The notes below the pieces were generated by a model. That model was not told where the DNA came from and ran no database searches. It saw nothing but the letters and a program-made list of their open reading frames with translations. This document shows, in pieces, positions 12,005 through 24,618 of a stretch of DNA of 64,000 bases (within the stretch, counting starts at the first letter, position 1; each line of letters starts with the position of its first letter). This stretch comes from Monosporascus cannonballus. Lineage: Eukaryota; Ascomycota; Sordariomycetes; Xylariales. The DNA lies in the NCBI GenBank assembly GCA_004154925.1, contig QJNS01000017.1, forward strand, positions 372,001 to 436,000, written 5' to 3'. The position numbers were made by a program, and so were the translations under genes.

Positions 12005-13366
12005 TTATCGTTTCCAAGTAGACACTCTGGCACTCCCGGAAGAGCTCGAGACGACTCCCCCGCGCCGACTATGGCCGCTCCGGCGCGGCGATAGGGGAAG
12101 GCAGGCCCGCTCGGCGAGAGGGGGCGGAGCGGGTCCTTCCCCGGGCGAACGCCGCTTGACCATCGAGAGTCGCGCCGCAGGCGATGAGGCAGCCTTGCGG
12201 GGACTCTGCTGCTGCCGGCGTCGCCGCCTCGGCGTCGTCCGCACGATCCGGACCGGCGACTTTCTCGCGGGCCGGCCGGCCGCGCCCGTGATCCCCAAGG
12301 GCTCCGGCTTCGGCGTCACACTCGGCTCCTGCCGCTGCTTCCACCGCTGCGTTTCTATCCCTGTTCCTTTCCCCTCGGTATCCGGGGTGGCGGGCTGTCG
12401 TGCCGGAACCGCTGCCCGCTGCTCGGGTCGCGAAGATTGCAGCACTTCGCTGAGTCGCTGGAGCGCTGCCCGCTGCGAGGCGTGGTCGGCTTCCAGTTTA
12501 CGGAACCCCGCTTCGAAGGATGCCGCAGCGCTCCGAGCCCGACCGTGGGCGTGGCCGTGGGCGGGGGCGGCCGGGCTTTTGTCGCCTGCCCGTTTCTGGC
12601 GGCGCTTGGGCGTGCCGGCCGCGGACTTGGGCGGCGGCGTGGTGGTCTTGGCTGCTCCGCGGCTCCCGGGCTTGTTTGACTGTGCGGGGGGCGACTTATC
12701 TGCCGATCGCAGGGAGCCTTGATTACCGGCTCTTTTGGGCGGTGATAGGGCGTCGGCGGCGGCGGCGGACTCGATGCCATCCGGTGCCGCCGCTGGGATC
12801 AGAACAGAGCACCCCCAGGCCCCTATCCAGTTGGTGAGTTCGGATTGTAGGTAGGCCGCTTCGGCTTCCTCGGTGAGATACGGAGGTGCTGGCACAAGCG
12901 CAAGGTTCACTCGGGCCCCGCCGGTATCACAGCCGGTTAGCTCGTTCACGTCGCCTCTGGTGGAAGCTACCGAGCGCGTGTCTGACAATAGAAGATTTCT
13001 CTGGTTAAAGAGATTTCGTTGGTGACTCAGGCGGGGTTTCATGCCATGAGGCGCCTGGGGTTTCGCTCGGGGATATGACGGCCTTGCGTTGTAGCCCGCT
13101 GGAATGGTCGAGGTTATACCTCCCACATGGCCGCCATCAAGAGCTCGATCTGGTCCTTGCGGCGCCCGTGGAGGGTCATAAGCCCCGTTTCCACCCCAGT
13201 ACTGGTGGACAGCTTGCAAGGGGTCTGCCCGAGCCGGAGGCTGAAGAGGGGTCGCGTGTGCTCCTCCCGGAACCATATTAAGAGCATTCGGCTGTCGTGG
13301 AGCCCCTGGCTGTCGTACCGGTGCGTTCTGTGGGACGTCTCCCCTATTTGTGCCCCTGGCCTGCAC
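12005..13366 (-). CDS. Hypothetical disordered Ala/Pro/Arg-rich protein
   Basis: Uninterrupted 453-codon frame. No known domain is recognised. The first 130 residues are rich in Pro, Gln, Asn and Arg (with two nearby copies of QRNL). A short ordered-looking patch follows at about 165-195 (PPYLTEEAEAAYLQSELTNW, then GAWGCSVLIP). The remainder is basic and low-complexity with Ser-Pro, Lys-Ser-Pro and Thr-Pro sites and a possible short helix with Ala/Leu/Gln (near 290-315). Such composition suggests a nuclear or chromatin-associated scaffold, but this is only inference. GC content is clearly above the neighbours. A 188-codon frame on the opposite strand is taken as a shadow of the GC-rich codons. 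Upstream exons cannot be excluded. Confidence 0.55.
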   Translation of the reverse strand: MQARGTNRGDVPQNAPVRQPGAPRQPNALNMVPGGAHATPLQPPARADPLQAVHQYWGGNGAYDPPRAPQGPDRALDGGHVGGITSTIPAGYNARPSYPRAKPQAPHGMKPRLSHQRNLFNQRNLLLSDTRSVASTRGDVNELTGCDTGGARVNLALVPAPPYLTEEAEAAYLQSELTNWIGAWGCSVLIPAAAPDGIESAAAADALSPPKRAGNQGSLRSADKSPPAQSNKPGSRGAAKTTTPPPKSAAGTPKRRQKRAGDKSPAAPAHGHAHGRARSAAASFEAGFRKLEADHASQRAALQRLSEVLQSSRPEQRAAVPARQPATPDTEGKGTGIETQRWKQRQEPSVTPKPEPLGITGAAGRPARKSPVRIVRTTPRRRRRQQQSPRKAASSPAARLSMVKRRSPGEGPAPPPLAERACLPLSPRRSGHSRRGGVVSSSSGSARVSTWKR

Positions 13367-13430
13367 CCAAATGTTTCTCTGAAGAGGCGCTGCGACCGCT
13401 TCTCCTTGCTCGTAGTCTTCCTATTACTGT

Positions 13431-14030
13431 TTAGCAATGCTCAACTTCCAACAGCGATCGCGGCGAACTCACACGACCCGGGGGCGGGGGATGTTGGGTT
13501 GTAAGCTCGTCTGAAGTGCGCGTCTGTACGAATTCAGCACGGTCGCTTCTTCTGGATCTCCGGGTGTGCACGCCATCAAGGCCATCGATAATTCTGGAGC
13601 TGGTATCATCTGATCTTGATCTGTTGCTGATATAGCTAGTGAGGCGCTTCCCGCGGTTCCTGAGGGTCCTAAGCATAGACACGGTTTTATCCCGCCTTCT
13701 GGTCTCAGGGGGCGGCCTCTCGAGGCCACTGGCGACCTTTGGAATAGGACGGTAGTGCTCCTTCCGATAGACATACATGCCGCCAAGGCCAAAGAGGAAG
13801 AAGAGCACCGCCAACGTGATGGAGATTCCGATGGCCCCCTGTCTCGGAACTGGTTTGTCAAAGGCGAGAGTGCAGACAAGGATGGCGCCGTCGGAGAAGA
13901 ACGCAAGAATCACGGCGCATATCGGTATGACGCGGTACGTGACATCTCGCACGTAATGCGCTGCTACTCGATCGTGTTTACCATATCCCTTTTCCAGATC
14001 AGCTGCGGGATTCTGCTCTCCGTGCTCCAT
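13431..14030 (-). CDS. Hypothetical two-span membrane protein
   Basis: A 199-codon single exon starting MEHGEQNPAADLEKGYGKHD. Two hydrophobic helices are clear, at about residues 33-56 (VIPICAVILAFFSDGAILVC) and 66-87 (IGISITLAVLFFLFGLGGMY), joined by a short loop and followed by a juxtamembrane basic YRKEH motif. The last 110 residues are hydrophilic, rich in Arg, Ser and Thr with many potential phosphorylation sites. No family was recognised; small fungal two-span proteins with disordered tails are common. It lies 64 bp upstream of the preceding minus-strand hypothetical gene, in the same orientation. Confidence 0.62.
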   Translation of the reverse strand: MEHGEQNPAADLEKGYGKHDRVAAHYVRDVTYRVIPICAVILAFFSDGAILVCTLAFDKPVPRQGAIGISITLAVLFFLFGLGGMYVYRKEHYRPIPKVASGLERPPPETRRRDKTVSMLRTLRNRGKRLTSYISNRSRSDDTSSRIIDGLDGVHTRRSRRSDRAEFVQTRTSDELTTQHPPPPGRVSSPRSLLEVEHC

Positions 14031-14992
14031 CGCGTCTGGTGGTAAGATGACTAGGGGACGGCTTGAAGATGGAGATGTAAGGCCATATCAACAGAGATCA
14101 GGGGCCATGATGTCTGTTATAGCCACCACTATTGGCTGGAACACTGTGTTGTTCCATCTCGAACCAATGCGTATTTTCTGGACAGAAGTTTCAGAGCCAA
14201 GCAGAGGTACTGGACAAAGACGCTCGAAGGTGGGTTCAAGGAGGATGTCTAAGTTTACACACAATGGTAGCATTGCAACATCGACAAGTGGTCCTTGGAT
14301 GGGGTTCCACGTGCTATTCTTCCTTCTGTTTACTTCCTAGGATAGACCGGGAGAGAGTTTGTCGCTGAATACTCTAGAGTGGAGTCTTGCTCACACTACC
14401 AACCATTGACGGTCAAGGAACAAAGGAAGATGCTCTTGCAGGGCCCGAGAGCCGGCTTTCACACAGAACTCTAACGAAGCGCCTGGACACCTTCGAGTCA
14501 ACTACTAGCTTAGAGCTAGAAGGGAAATATGAAAACCCGTGGGATGGGCAGAGACTCTGTCACCCAGCCGCATTCGCAGTGGCAGCCTAGAGAACATAGA
14601 GTTCTTACCAATTCTCAACCTGCGTGAAAATACTTGGGCGACGGCTGCACCGGATACTATGATAATAGACCTCGGAAGATGTAATGGGCTCGAAGGGGAG
14701 GGCCGCAGCCGGTTTGAGATGCGCCGGTTACCCGGTTAGCATAGCAAGACCATGGCATGATGTGGGGCGTCGCCGGCTTATGCAGCCGACTTCGCCCGGA
14801 TGTCTCTCGTCCCCCGGTAGTGGCAATCTGTGCCTTGTCAAAGTGTTCCAGTTTCTTGGACAAGCAAATCTAAGATTGAAGACGCTCTAGGTACGATACG
14901 TTTATGAGACATCTGCATCGCGAAATGAGCCGCCTGCAACTGACTAGCTGTACTCGGCAGCTGACAATGAGGTTTGTACTGCCGTTGTATCC
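14031..14992. other. Intergenic, divergent promoter region
   Basis: About 960 bp between the two-span protein gene (minus) and the trimethyllysine dioxygenase gene (plus). Several 60-97-codon ORFs occur on both strands without recognisable domains. Confidence 0.55.
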
Positions 14993-16786
14993 ATGGGGCC
15001 GCTATATCTGATTACCTCGGTTCGTAGGTCGATCATTGGTCGGCACCGTTGCTGGCAACGTCCGTCGCTCCTATGCAGTAGGAGTTTAGCAACAACTGCG
15101 GATAGACCGAAGGTGTCGGTTACTTCAGGATCTCTGTCATTCTCTTATAACGGCAAGTCTCATGCGGTCAAAAGAGACTCACTGTAAGCGCCCTTTAGCA
15201 AGCGGTCATTTTGCAGGATATACTCTGGTTCAGGAAGTCATGGTAACATTCGCCCAGTCCGAATTTCTGGTTAAGGTAATGAATCTCGAACTTGGGCTAT
15301 GGATGGTAATGCGGCTCATCATCTAAAGGGACAACTGCCGATGCAGCAGTTGTGTGAACCAAGCCACAAGGCAAAGAAACTTCGACACGTTCAAAGTGAG
15401 TGCTAAGACGTCGTCTCGAGTGAACGTCAAGCTGAATCCGAACCAGATACCTGCAGACGTCCGTCCATGGCATGCCGAAGCGACTGACGACGGTGTTAAA
15501 ATTCAATGTAAGAAGGCTCCGGTGTCTGGCACGAGGGTGCCTGTTGACTTGATATTACAGGGTCGGAAAACTCGCATGATAGCTTTTATCCATGGGATTT
15601 CCTGGAACACTACTTGAAATCCGATAAACAAGAGGCCGAACCCATTGAGTACGTCTTTAATATCTGGCAGCGATGGGCATCCACTCACCAACACCAGCTT
15701 TGAATACTTTGGAGCGAGTGGTCCTCCGAATGCCACACAATGGCCCCCGTCTGTGGACTTCAAAGATGTCTCCGCAAACGAGGGTGAGGCAATTGGTCGC
15801 CTCACAGACATGATTGTATGTTGCCCTTGGCTTTTTTTTTTTTTTTTGATGCCATCCTCCTACTTACTTTCCTGGCCTAGAGGCATAATGGTCTTGCGTT
15901 CGTAACGTCCGTCCCAACTGAGACTCCAGAGCATACCGAGCGAGTACTTGAGAAAATCGCCTTCATCAGATTGACGCATTACGGCGGCTTTTATGACTTC
16001 GTACCGGATCTCGCCATGGCGGATACTGCGTACACCAACATAGCATTGGCTGCCCATACTGACACGACCTACTTTAGTGATCCCGCAGGATTGCAAGCCT
16101 TCCATCTGCTGTCTCATGTTGACCCCAGTGCCGATAAGAACGGAGCTCAAAGTCTCGGTGGCCAGTCTTTGCTCGTTGACGGGTTTTATGCAGCCAGTAT
16201 CCTGAAGGCCGAACACCCGAAGGCCTTCGAGGTTCTCCGTACCGTAAAACTACCCTGGCACGCTAGTGGCAATGAGGGGATTACCATAGCACCAGACAAG
16301 CTGTACCCAGTGCTCGAGGTGGACGAGAATACGGGCAAGTTACATCGCGTACGGTGGAACAACGATGATAGGGGCGTTGTGCCTTTTGACGACAAGTACT
16401 CCCCAGAGGAGTGGTACGACGCGGCGCGGAAGTGGAACGAGATTATCAGAAGGAAATCCGTCGAGTACTGGTTCCAACTGGAACCCGGCAATCTTTTGAG
16501 TAAGTTCCTGTAGCATTTATGCTACGACGTCCATCCTGCTTATGTTCGCCAACAGTCTTCGATAACTGGCGGGTGCTGCACGGTAGGAGCGCATTTACTG
16601 GCATCCGAAGGATATGCGGTGGCTACAGTACGTTCATCCCTCGTGGAGCTTCGCCGTTTCGCAGATGCTGTTCGGTGGACGGGGCTAATGACTGTTGCAG
16701 TTAATCGAGACGACTACTACTCCAGGTGGCGGAACACAAACTATCCGCGGCACGAGATTCTGAAGCGGATCATTGGCGTAAGTTAG
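14993..16786 (+). CDS. Trimethyllysine dioxygenase (carnitine biosynthesis)
   Basis: Nine exons by hand: 14993-15183, 15258-15275 (18 nt), 15329-15395, 15447-15507, 15561-15648, 15698-15815, 15881-16499, 16556-16627, 16701-16786; 439 residues. The N-terminus is Arg/Ser-rich and suits mitochondrial import. A Cys-rich GBBH-like zinc domain follows (WLRDNCRCSSCVNQATRQRNF, its first residues spliced together from three exons). The TauD-type dioxygenase domain shows the iron ligands in AHTDTTYFSD (H240, D242) and the distal His near 396 in NWRVLHGRSAFTG, with the 2-oxoglutarate-binding Arg in GIRRICGGYINRDD. Expected reaction: Fe(II)/2-oxoglutarate-dependent hydroxylation of N6-trimethyllysine, the first step to carnitine. 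Gamma-butyrobetaine dioxygenase is the main alternative. The intron at 15396-15446 is 51 nt and stop-free, so its removal is an inference from family alignment. Confidence 0.9.
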
Positions 16787-17633
16787 ACTCAAAGCCGTGT
16801 ATTTCGCGCCACGGTGCACCGTTACCGTGTACATTACATTCATGGATATTGGCCTCTCTAAGGCGAAGCAAATGGTCCACGGCGCCTGCACACGCATATC
16901 TCGGGTTATCGGGTTGCCTCTAGTGCCGCCCATTCGATGTTAATAATTCACCGCTAGCTATGTAATCACAACCTCGTTTCCGCCAACGGCCATGTGAGTA
17001 TCTGAGAACGTCGAAAGCCGGGATACAATTGTCTCGTGTGCGCTTGATCCTAGGTGAGCAATCGAAAGAAGACGGACCGAGAAGACTTCTTGGGGATATC
17101 TAGTCGTGTAGTTGTTCTAGCTGCTACCTTGGCTAAAAGATAATTATCGTGCGGATACCCCGCCCTTCCACGTGGAGAATCTTGGACCCCTGGGACTAGC
17201 GAAATGTTCTGCTGCGAATTTTTGCGTCATAAAGCGTCCAAATATTTGGGCTCGATTGGTTCTACGTCCCTTCCTTTACAATAGATTTTATGCAGGTAGG
17301 CTCGTTGGACCCATCAGAGAAATACCCGCTCCAGTGGCAGGTCGCATTGGTCCCGCCGCTGTTGCGCCTTCGATGCATCCAGTCGGCGCTATCAGCTAAA
17401 GGCTTTGCAGCGATTCTTTGCCAGAAATCCGCGACTCAGAGCGGTATATTAATGTTGATGTGTCTTCACCCGTACTTTAGACTTCGAATTTGACTGTTTT
17501 TTTTCTTCATCTCCTCATCCATCTGTTCGTGCTCTCAGATTCTGGTTAACCAAGCGTGTTGCTCGTTTCTCCGCTCTCGTAGAATTCGCTCTTTAATTTA
17601 TTTACGGGTATCCATTCGATATTATTCGTAACG
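16787..17633. other. Intergenic, no gene recognised
   Basis: About 850 bp between two plus-strand genes. Contains a T-rich/pyrimidine tract (17490-17520) shortly upstream of the SDR start; no coding region seen. Confidence 0.55.
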
Positions 17634-18804
<1,171 letters not shown>

Positions 18805-20029
18805 GCCCTTTCGTCATTCATATGAGCGGTGGTTTGGAAGGCAGGAGGCCCGATTGCATTCGCTGTGCTTCCGTTACTTGCTTGTGGCAGAAAGTTATGT
18901 TGGTTTCGACTACAAGCTATATGAAGCACATGGCATTCGGATACGAGATGCGTCTCTAGCGTTAGATTTCGCTCTAAGTTCCAACCTTGGTTAGACTCGA
19001 GTGCATGTGTGCATGTAACTCACCAGCGGCTGCCAGTATCCGGGCTACCTACAACCTGTCGGTATATATCGTCCAATGCAGCGCTGCAACAAGCGTCTGT
19101 CCATGTCTGTTGCCCAATTGAGTTTCATGGATCAAATTGTTAAGAGAAAGCTGATAGCAAACCAACTTATAAGCCTGTCAGCACAGCGAGCTTACCGTCA
19201 CGTGAGTGAGCTTAAGTATGTATGTGTTCAGCGGCGTCGATGGTGTCACTAGCCAGGGACTGGGGTGATGTCACTTGAGATTGGAGGTTCGGTTTTGTCC
19301 TGTCTATCACAGTTCGAATCAATCGCTGTTTGTAGAGACGTATTCGTCTATCCGGATGAAATAGACTCATCTTATATATGTTCCCCTTATCCCCTCAGGC
19401 TTGTGGCATTTGCCAACCGAGGTACGTACAGCAGACATAATAACCTCGGACTAGGTACGCGTGTGCTTCGTAGCTTACAACGTAGGGGTAACCCGCATGA
19501 GCCAAAAGAAAGCCGTGCAGGCTGGTTTTCTTCGTACCAGACTAGGTATGACCTGGGATTGATAATGTATAAATTCCAAGTCCCTGCCAGCCCAGCCTAC
19601 CATTGTACCTGTGTGCCAGCCAGCATTATTTAAGTCGTGTAGGTAGGTAGGTAGGTAGCGTCAGTGGATGGCAATAGCTGACTGTAGCTCCAGTTATACC
19701 CACATTTGTACTTGGGTAAAGTCGGGGGCAGCGCTAGAAATTCCCGACAGTTCAAAGTCTAGGACTCTCGATTCGCCGCCACAGTCGCCGACTTCTTGGT
19801 TGCCCAACCCGAATTAATTCGTTTTATTTAGGTACAGACAGTCTTTCAACTCAGCCCTGTCGCTACCAACGGCGGCCATCTTTTCGCATCTGCGTCTCGT
19901 GCCTTCACACACCCCGCGAATATTTTGCAGCCCCCCGACCTTGATAAATACGTCCATCTATACGTCAAGGCCGCTTGGTGCAGGCTCTTTATTAAGTTCA
20001 TTTTCAAAGTCTGAGGCGCATCGCCCACC
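18805..20029. other. Intergenic, calcineurin A promoter region
   Basis: 1.2 kb between SDR and calcineurin A genes. Holds a GTAG microsatellite and ORFs without domains (longest 122 codons, 19265-19633). Nothing else recognised. Confidence 0.55.
19639..19658 (+). repeat. GTAG microsatellite
   Basis: Five tandem GTAG tetranucleotides, about 370 bp upstream of the calcineurin A start. Confidence 0.85.
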
Positions 20030-21929
20030 ATGGACGCCGAAGATGAGCAGGTGCCGCAGCCCCCCTCTGTATCCGACACCGCCGGCAGCTCTGGCATTTT
20101 CCAAGTCGACAATGCCATTCGTGCGATCAGGGAGAAGAAGCCTCTTCCGGAAATTGACTTCAGCATCCATACTATGGAAGACGGCACCCAGGTGAACACC
20201 ACGGAACGTGTCTGTAAAGGTATGTATAACCAGTCGTCCGTCCATCCACCACGGCATCGCTTTACCCCGCTGTCGCAGAACTTCTTCGGGCATTGCGTCT
20301 CCGTGCCAATATCCATGATGATAAGTCCACTGAACCCAGCAACTTGCAGATGTTCAGGCTCCTGCTATGTTCAAACCCACCGACGAGCAGTTCTTCGAGG
20401 ACGAAACTCAATCGAAGCCCGATATCGCTTTCCTTAAGCAACACTTCTACCGCGAGGGTCGATTAACCGAGGAGCAGGCTTTGTGGATCATCAAGAAGGG
20501 AACCGAGCTCTTGCAAGCCGAACCGAACCTCCTCGAAATGGATGCACCTATTACAGTATGCGGTGACGTTCATGGCCAATACTATGACTTGATGAAGCTG
20601 TTCGAGGTCGGAGGCGATCCTGCCGAGACGAGGTACCTCTTCCTAGGCGACTATGTCGATCGAGGATACTTCAGTATTGAATGCGTTCTCTATCTATGGT
20701 CCCTAAAGATACACTATCCCAAGACGCTCTGGCTGTTACGGGGCAATCATGAGTGCCGCCACTTGACAGACTACTTCACCTTCAAGCTTGAATGCAAGCA
20801 CAAGTACTCCGAGGCCGTTTACGACGCTTGCATGGAGTCTTTCTGTTCTCTTCCCCTTGCCGCTGTTATGAACAAGCAGTTCCTCTGCATCCATGGAGGT
20901 CTGAGCCCGGAGCTGCATACTCTGGACGATCTAAGAAATGTGAGTGCGAGCCGTTTGAGATTCTCTTCGCAACCCTCGAGGCACCGATCTGAGCCTAACT
21001 CGCAACAATAGATCGATCGCTTCCGGGAGCCGCCTACGCAGGGCCTCATGTGTGACATCCTTTGGGCTGATCCCCTGGAGGATTTCGGTCAGGAAAAGAC
21101 GAACGAATTCTTCATGCACAACCACGTGCGCGGATGCTCCTATTTCTTTTCGTACCCTGCCGCCTGTAACTTTTTAGAGAAGAACAACCTCCTCTCGATT
21201 ATCAGAGCGCACGAGGCACAGGATGCTGGCTACCGGATGTATCGCAAGACTAGGACGACTGGATTCCCGAGTGTCATGACCATCTTCTCCGCGCCCAACT
21301 ACCTCGACGTCTACAACAACAAGGCGGCCGTGCTGAAGTACGAGAACAACGTTATGAACATCCGCCAGTTCAACTGCACCCCGCATCCCTACTGGCTCCC
21401 CAACTTTATGGACGTCTTCACATGGTCGCTGCCTTTCGTAGGAGAGAAGATCACTGACATGTTGATTGCCATCCTAAGCACATGTTCCGAGGAGGAGCTG
21501 AAGGAGGAGACGCCGGTGACTTCGTCCCCAGGTCCCAGCTCCCCTCCACTCACAGGCTCATTCCAAAATCCCGAGTCGTTAGAATACAGACGACGTGCGC
21601 TCAAAAACAAGATCCTGGCTATCGGACGCATGTCTCGCGTGTTCCAAGTACTCCGTGAGGAATCTGAGAAGGTTACGGAACTCAAGACAGTATCCGGTGG
21701 GCGCTTACCAGCAGGGACACTCATGCTCGGAGCTGAGGGTATCAAAAATGCTATCAGCACTTTCGAAGACGCTCGGAAGATTGACCTGCAGAACGAGAGG
21801 TTGCCACCAAGCCATGAGGAGGTCGTGAGGCATCAGGAAGAGGAGCGTCAGCAAGCATTCAAGCGTGCCTCGGTGGAAGCGGATAATGATAAGAAACTAC
21901 AGACCCTATCCAGACGCCTGAGCACGTAG
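20030..21929 (+). CDS. cnaA: Calcineurin A, Ca2+/calmodulin-dependent Ser/Thr phosphatase catalytic subunit
   Basis: Three exons by hand: 20030-20219, 20350-20939, 21012-21929; 565 residues, the usual fungal length. The PPP catalytic core carries [28 protein letters not shown] and the [14 protein letters not shown] block (Fe/Zn ligands all present). The calcineurin-specific extension follows: a calcineurin-B-binding helix ([16 protein letters not shown]), a calmodulin-binding segment near residues 451-475 ([18 protein letters not shown]) and an autoinhibitory segment ([20 protein letters not shown]). These last features separate it from PP1/PP2A. Role: Ca2+ signalling through dephosphorylation of Crz1-type factors, with effects on growth, wall integrity and stress response. 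Confidence 0.98.
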
Positions 21930-22878
21930 GTCTCCCATCCTGTCCTTCGACCCTTCCAGGACTAATCCTTCTTTAGTGATCGCAAGCGATGATGGAACAT
22001 GAACTGCATGGTAACTTGAGTGCTTTGGGGGGGCATATGGCCGTCGCGCAGACTCATTACTTCATGCCCTCTGCAGGTACGAAACCGTGCCGGTCTGCTC
22101 TCCGAATATCCCGTATAGGAGACTTCCGCAATTCCTAAGTGTGGTATGGATATGCTTGGACGCAAATAGCTCTGATCAAAGTACGTCGATAGGCGAGGGT
22201 TTCACGCTTTATGCACGAGAGGTTAAAGTGGAGTTCAGAAGGCTCGCCGGCGAAGATAACGACATGCTTTGACACGAAAATGGAAGCTCTGAGAGTATAA
22301 AACACAAAGTATAGAGGAACGAGAGGACGCGGAGGGTCTCTAGTCCTCGCTTATGATCAATTTCGAAATCCAGACCGTCCCAAGGCCCTTGCACGTATTT
22401 TCGTGAAATTAACACGCCTTTGATACTACTACGCCGGGCGTACTCGTTGCTACGGTTTCTATGCTGCCAGCGGGGACCGATTGATCTTCGGCGTTGTGGG
22501 GATGTCATTTCAGCGGTAGATGGCTGGGACAAGCACGTCATTATATCGAGATGAGCAAAACTCAGAAGACATCTGAGTGGAGTGATTCCGAACCGCCCAG
22601 GTTTGCACATTCTCTCGGAGCATCACGTCATATAGAAATCGGATGATATTTCGGATTTCCGATGTCCTTCGCGCCTGAGGACGTATCTTGCCACTAAGGG
22701 ATACTATCTGTACATATGTTAGGGATCGCAGTTCATCTTGCGATAGTCTCTTGGTCCCGGTTACTACTACGCGCTGACTAATCTCTCCTTGAGCCAACCA
22801 CCGGAACTCCCTCCCCTCCCTTCCCTTCCTTCCCGTCCTCCTCAGATACTCAACTCTTCCGACTACGTAACAAACCGG
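21930..22878. other. Intergenic between convergent genes
   Basis: About 950 bp between the 3' ends of calcineurin A and the cyclase gene. ORFs of 95 and 133 codons on the minus strand have no recognisable domain. A pyrimidine-rich run (CCCTCCC/TTCC) lies at 22805-22840. Confidence 0.55.
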
Positions 22879-24618
22879 CTACATGATGGCGAGGATGTTC
22901 GGCGGACTATATAGATAGGATCGATCAGATCAAGACGGGACAAAAAAAACAGAAAGAAGAGGGAACGGCGACGACAAATAGATGAACAAAGAGTGGGTGA
23001 AATCGAAAAAAAAAGAGGGGGGGGGGACAGTCGAACTTACCTGGCGACGCCGCCGGGCACGTTGCACGGCTCGCTGGCCACGAAGAAGCTCCAGCGCCCG
23101 CGCCGCCGGCACGCGGCGGCCAACGCCTCGAGGTCGAACAGCTCGCCGATAGGGCACCCCCACCCCGCCAGCAGCACCTCATGCATGTACCGCCCGTCCG
23201 GGCTCGGCCACCGTTCGAACGAGGGCTGGTCGCCCGCCACGGCCGAGAAGTTGGTCCAGATCCACTTCAGGACTGGTGTAGGTAGGTGAATCGACTAGTT
23301 AGTTACTTTCCTAGTTTTGACTGACTGACTTGTGCAAGTGTGCTCGTATGGGTGTTCGTTTAAGGCAGGGGTCGTGTATCATCTTGGGGACAGGGAAAGA
23401 GGGAAAGGGGGGAAAGGGAGGAAGGGGATGAGGTTGGAACAGTTGCTTAAAGTGGGTTGACTTGGCAGGATTGGGTTTTCTGGCGTTCCCAAGAGAGAAG
23501 AAGGCATTTTGGGTTGAGGGGGTAAGTGGCCATGTGAGCTCACCCTCTTCGCTCTGTTCCACGCCTATGAAACGGTGCGGTTCCTGGTTCTGGTGGGCCC
23601 AGAGCTGGTCTACGGTCTTGGTTGCGTGGGCTGCCATGAAGCCTTGATGGGCGGTTAGTAAATCTCCTCCTGGGAGTAGAATCACCACGGCAGTGGCCCC
23701 GCTGGGAACTACTAACCAGAGCGGATGAACAGAATATCGCCGAATTTCACCTCCGTCCCCTGTGCTTCGAGGCACGCCTTCAGGTCTGAGAGCGGGATAG
23801 CGACATCGTCGAATGCGTCGTAGGCTTTAACCTCTCCTTGCGACGTCCTCCACCCGTGGTAGTCGATCAGTATACCACGGCCCACGATGCCCTTCTCTGC
23901 CCAGGCTGCCGAGTGTCAGTCAAAATCAGCCCGTCAGCTAGCTAGTAAACGACTCGGCTAGGCCCTGACCAGCCTTTCCCCAGCCATGTGTAAGTGGAAA
24001 GCAGCTTTGGCAAGCCGCCGAGGTACACACCTTGGATACCGTTCACCGTGCTCTTCTCTCCCTTATCGCCCACATGGTGGATGTCCCGCATCGTGACGCC
24101 GTTGTAGAACACCTCTTCGGCCTGGTATCCGAAGTGCCGCAGGCCGTCCCATTGCGACGAGACCTGCGTGTTGAACGTCCACACGTCGTCGTTGATGGTT
24201 CGCGATCCCTTGGGGAAAATCTCCTGGTGGAACAGCGCGCGTTGGAAAAACGTCCGGCGTGGCTGTGCGTCGAGGGGCCAGTTGAGCGAGATCCTGCAAC
24301 CCGCGGGATTGTCACGTGTCAGTTCCCAGCGATCACTGAATGCATGAATGTTGTGTGTATATCATATCATGGCCGGCGGACTGGTTTGTCGAAAGGGGAA
24401 ATAAAAGTAAGGAGAACTCACCTCTCTCCCGTCCTAATCTCGTCCCTGGCCGCGGCCGCCACACGCTCGTCCGTCAGCCGATTCAGCGTCCCAAGCTCGT
24501 CCTTGTCCCCGTAGAGTCCCCATGCCGAGTGGTGGGGGTCCGACTCGCGGAGCGGCAGATCCTCGTACTCGGGGATCCCGTTCTCGTTGACCTTGATGCC
24601 GGGGACAGGTGGGGCCAT
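22879..24618 (-). CDS. Cyclase-family (kynurenine-formamidase-like, PF04199) protein, fungal subgroup
   Basis: Six exons by hand: 24422-24618, 24031-24293, 23717-23905, 23544-23642, 23041-23272, 22879-22906; 335 residues. Introns are long for this genome (128, 125, 74, 271, 134 nt) and the last exon is 28 nt (SPPNILAIM). The fold is recognisable from ISLNWPLDAQPRRTFFQR, then QVSSQWDGLRHFGYQ, GRGILIDYHGW, FGDILFIRSGFMAAH and FVASEPCNVPGG. In the bacterial/animal members the metal site is HxGTHxDxPxH; here it reads as an SSQWDGLRH variant with the first His and the Gly-Thr-His absent, as in a known fungal subgroup. The substrate and metal dependence are therefore open. A ring-opening/closing amidase or lactonase role is only an analogy. 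Confidence 0.88.

Noticed and set aside
12156..12722. 188-codon plus-strand ORF opposite the disordered orphan
   Set aside because: Explained as a stop-poor shadow of GC-rich sequence; the minus frame is longer and more typical in composition.
18805..20029. Possible secondary-metabolite or operon-like grouping of TML dioxygenase, SDR and calcineurin
   Set aside because: Wide spacing and unrelated conserved functions; no shared pathway apparent.
22510..22797. 95-codon minus-strand ORF that looks protein-like
   Set aside because: No similarity recognised and no flanking exon logic; kept as intergenic.
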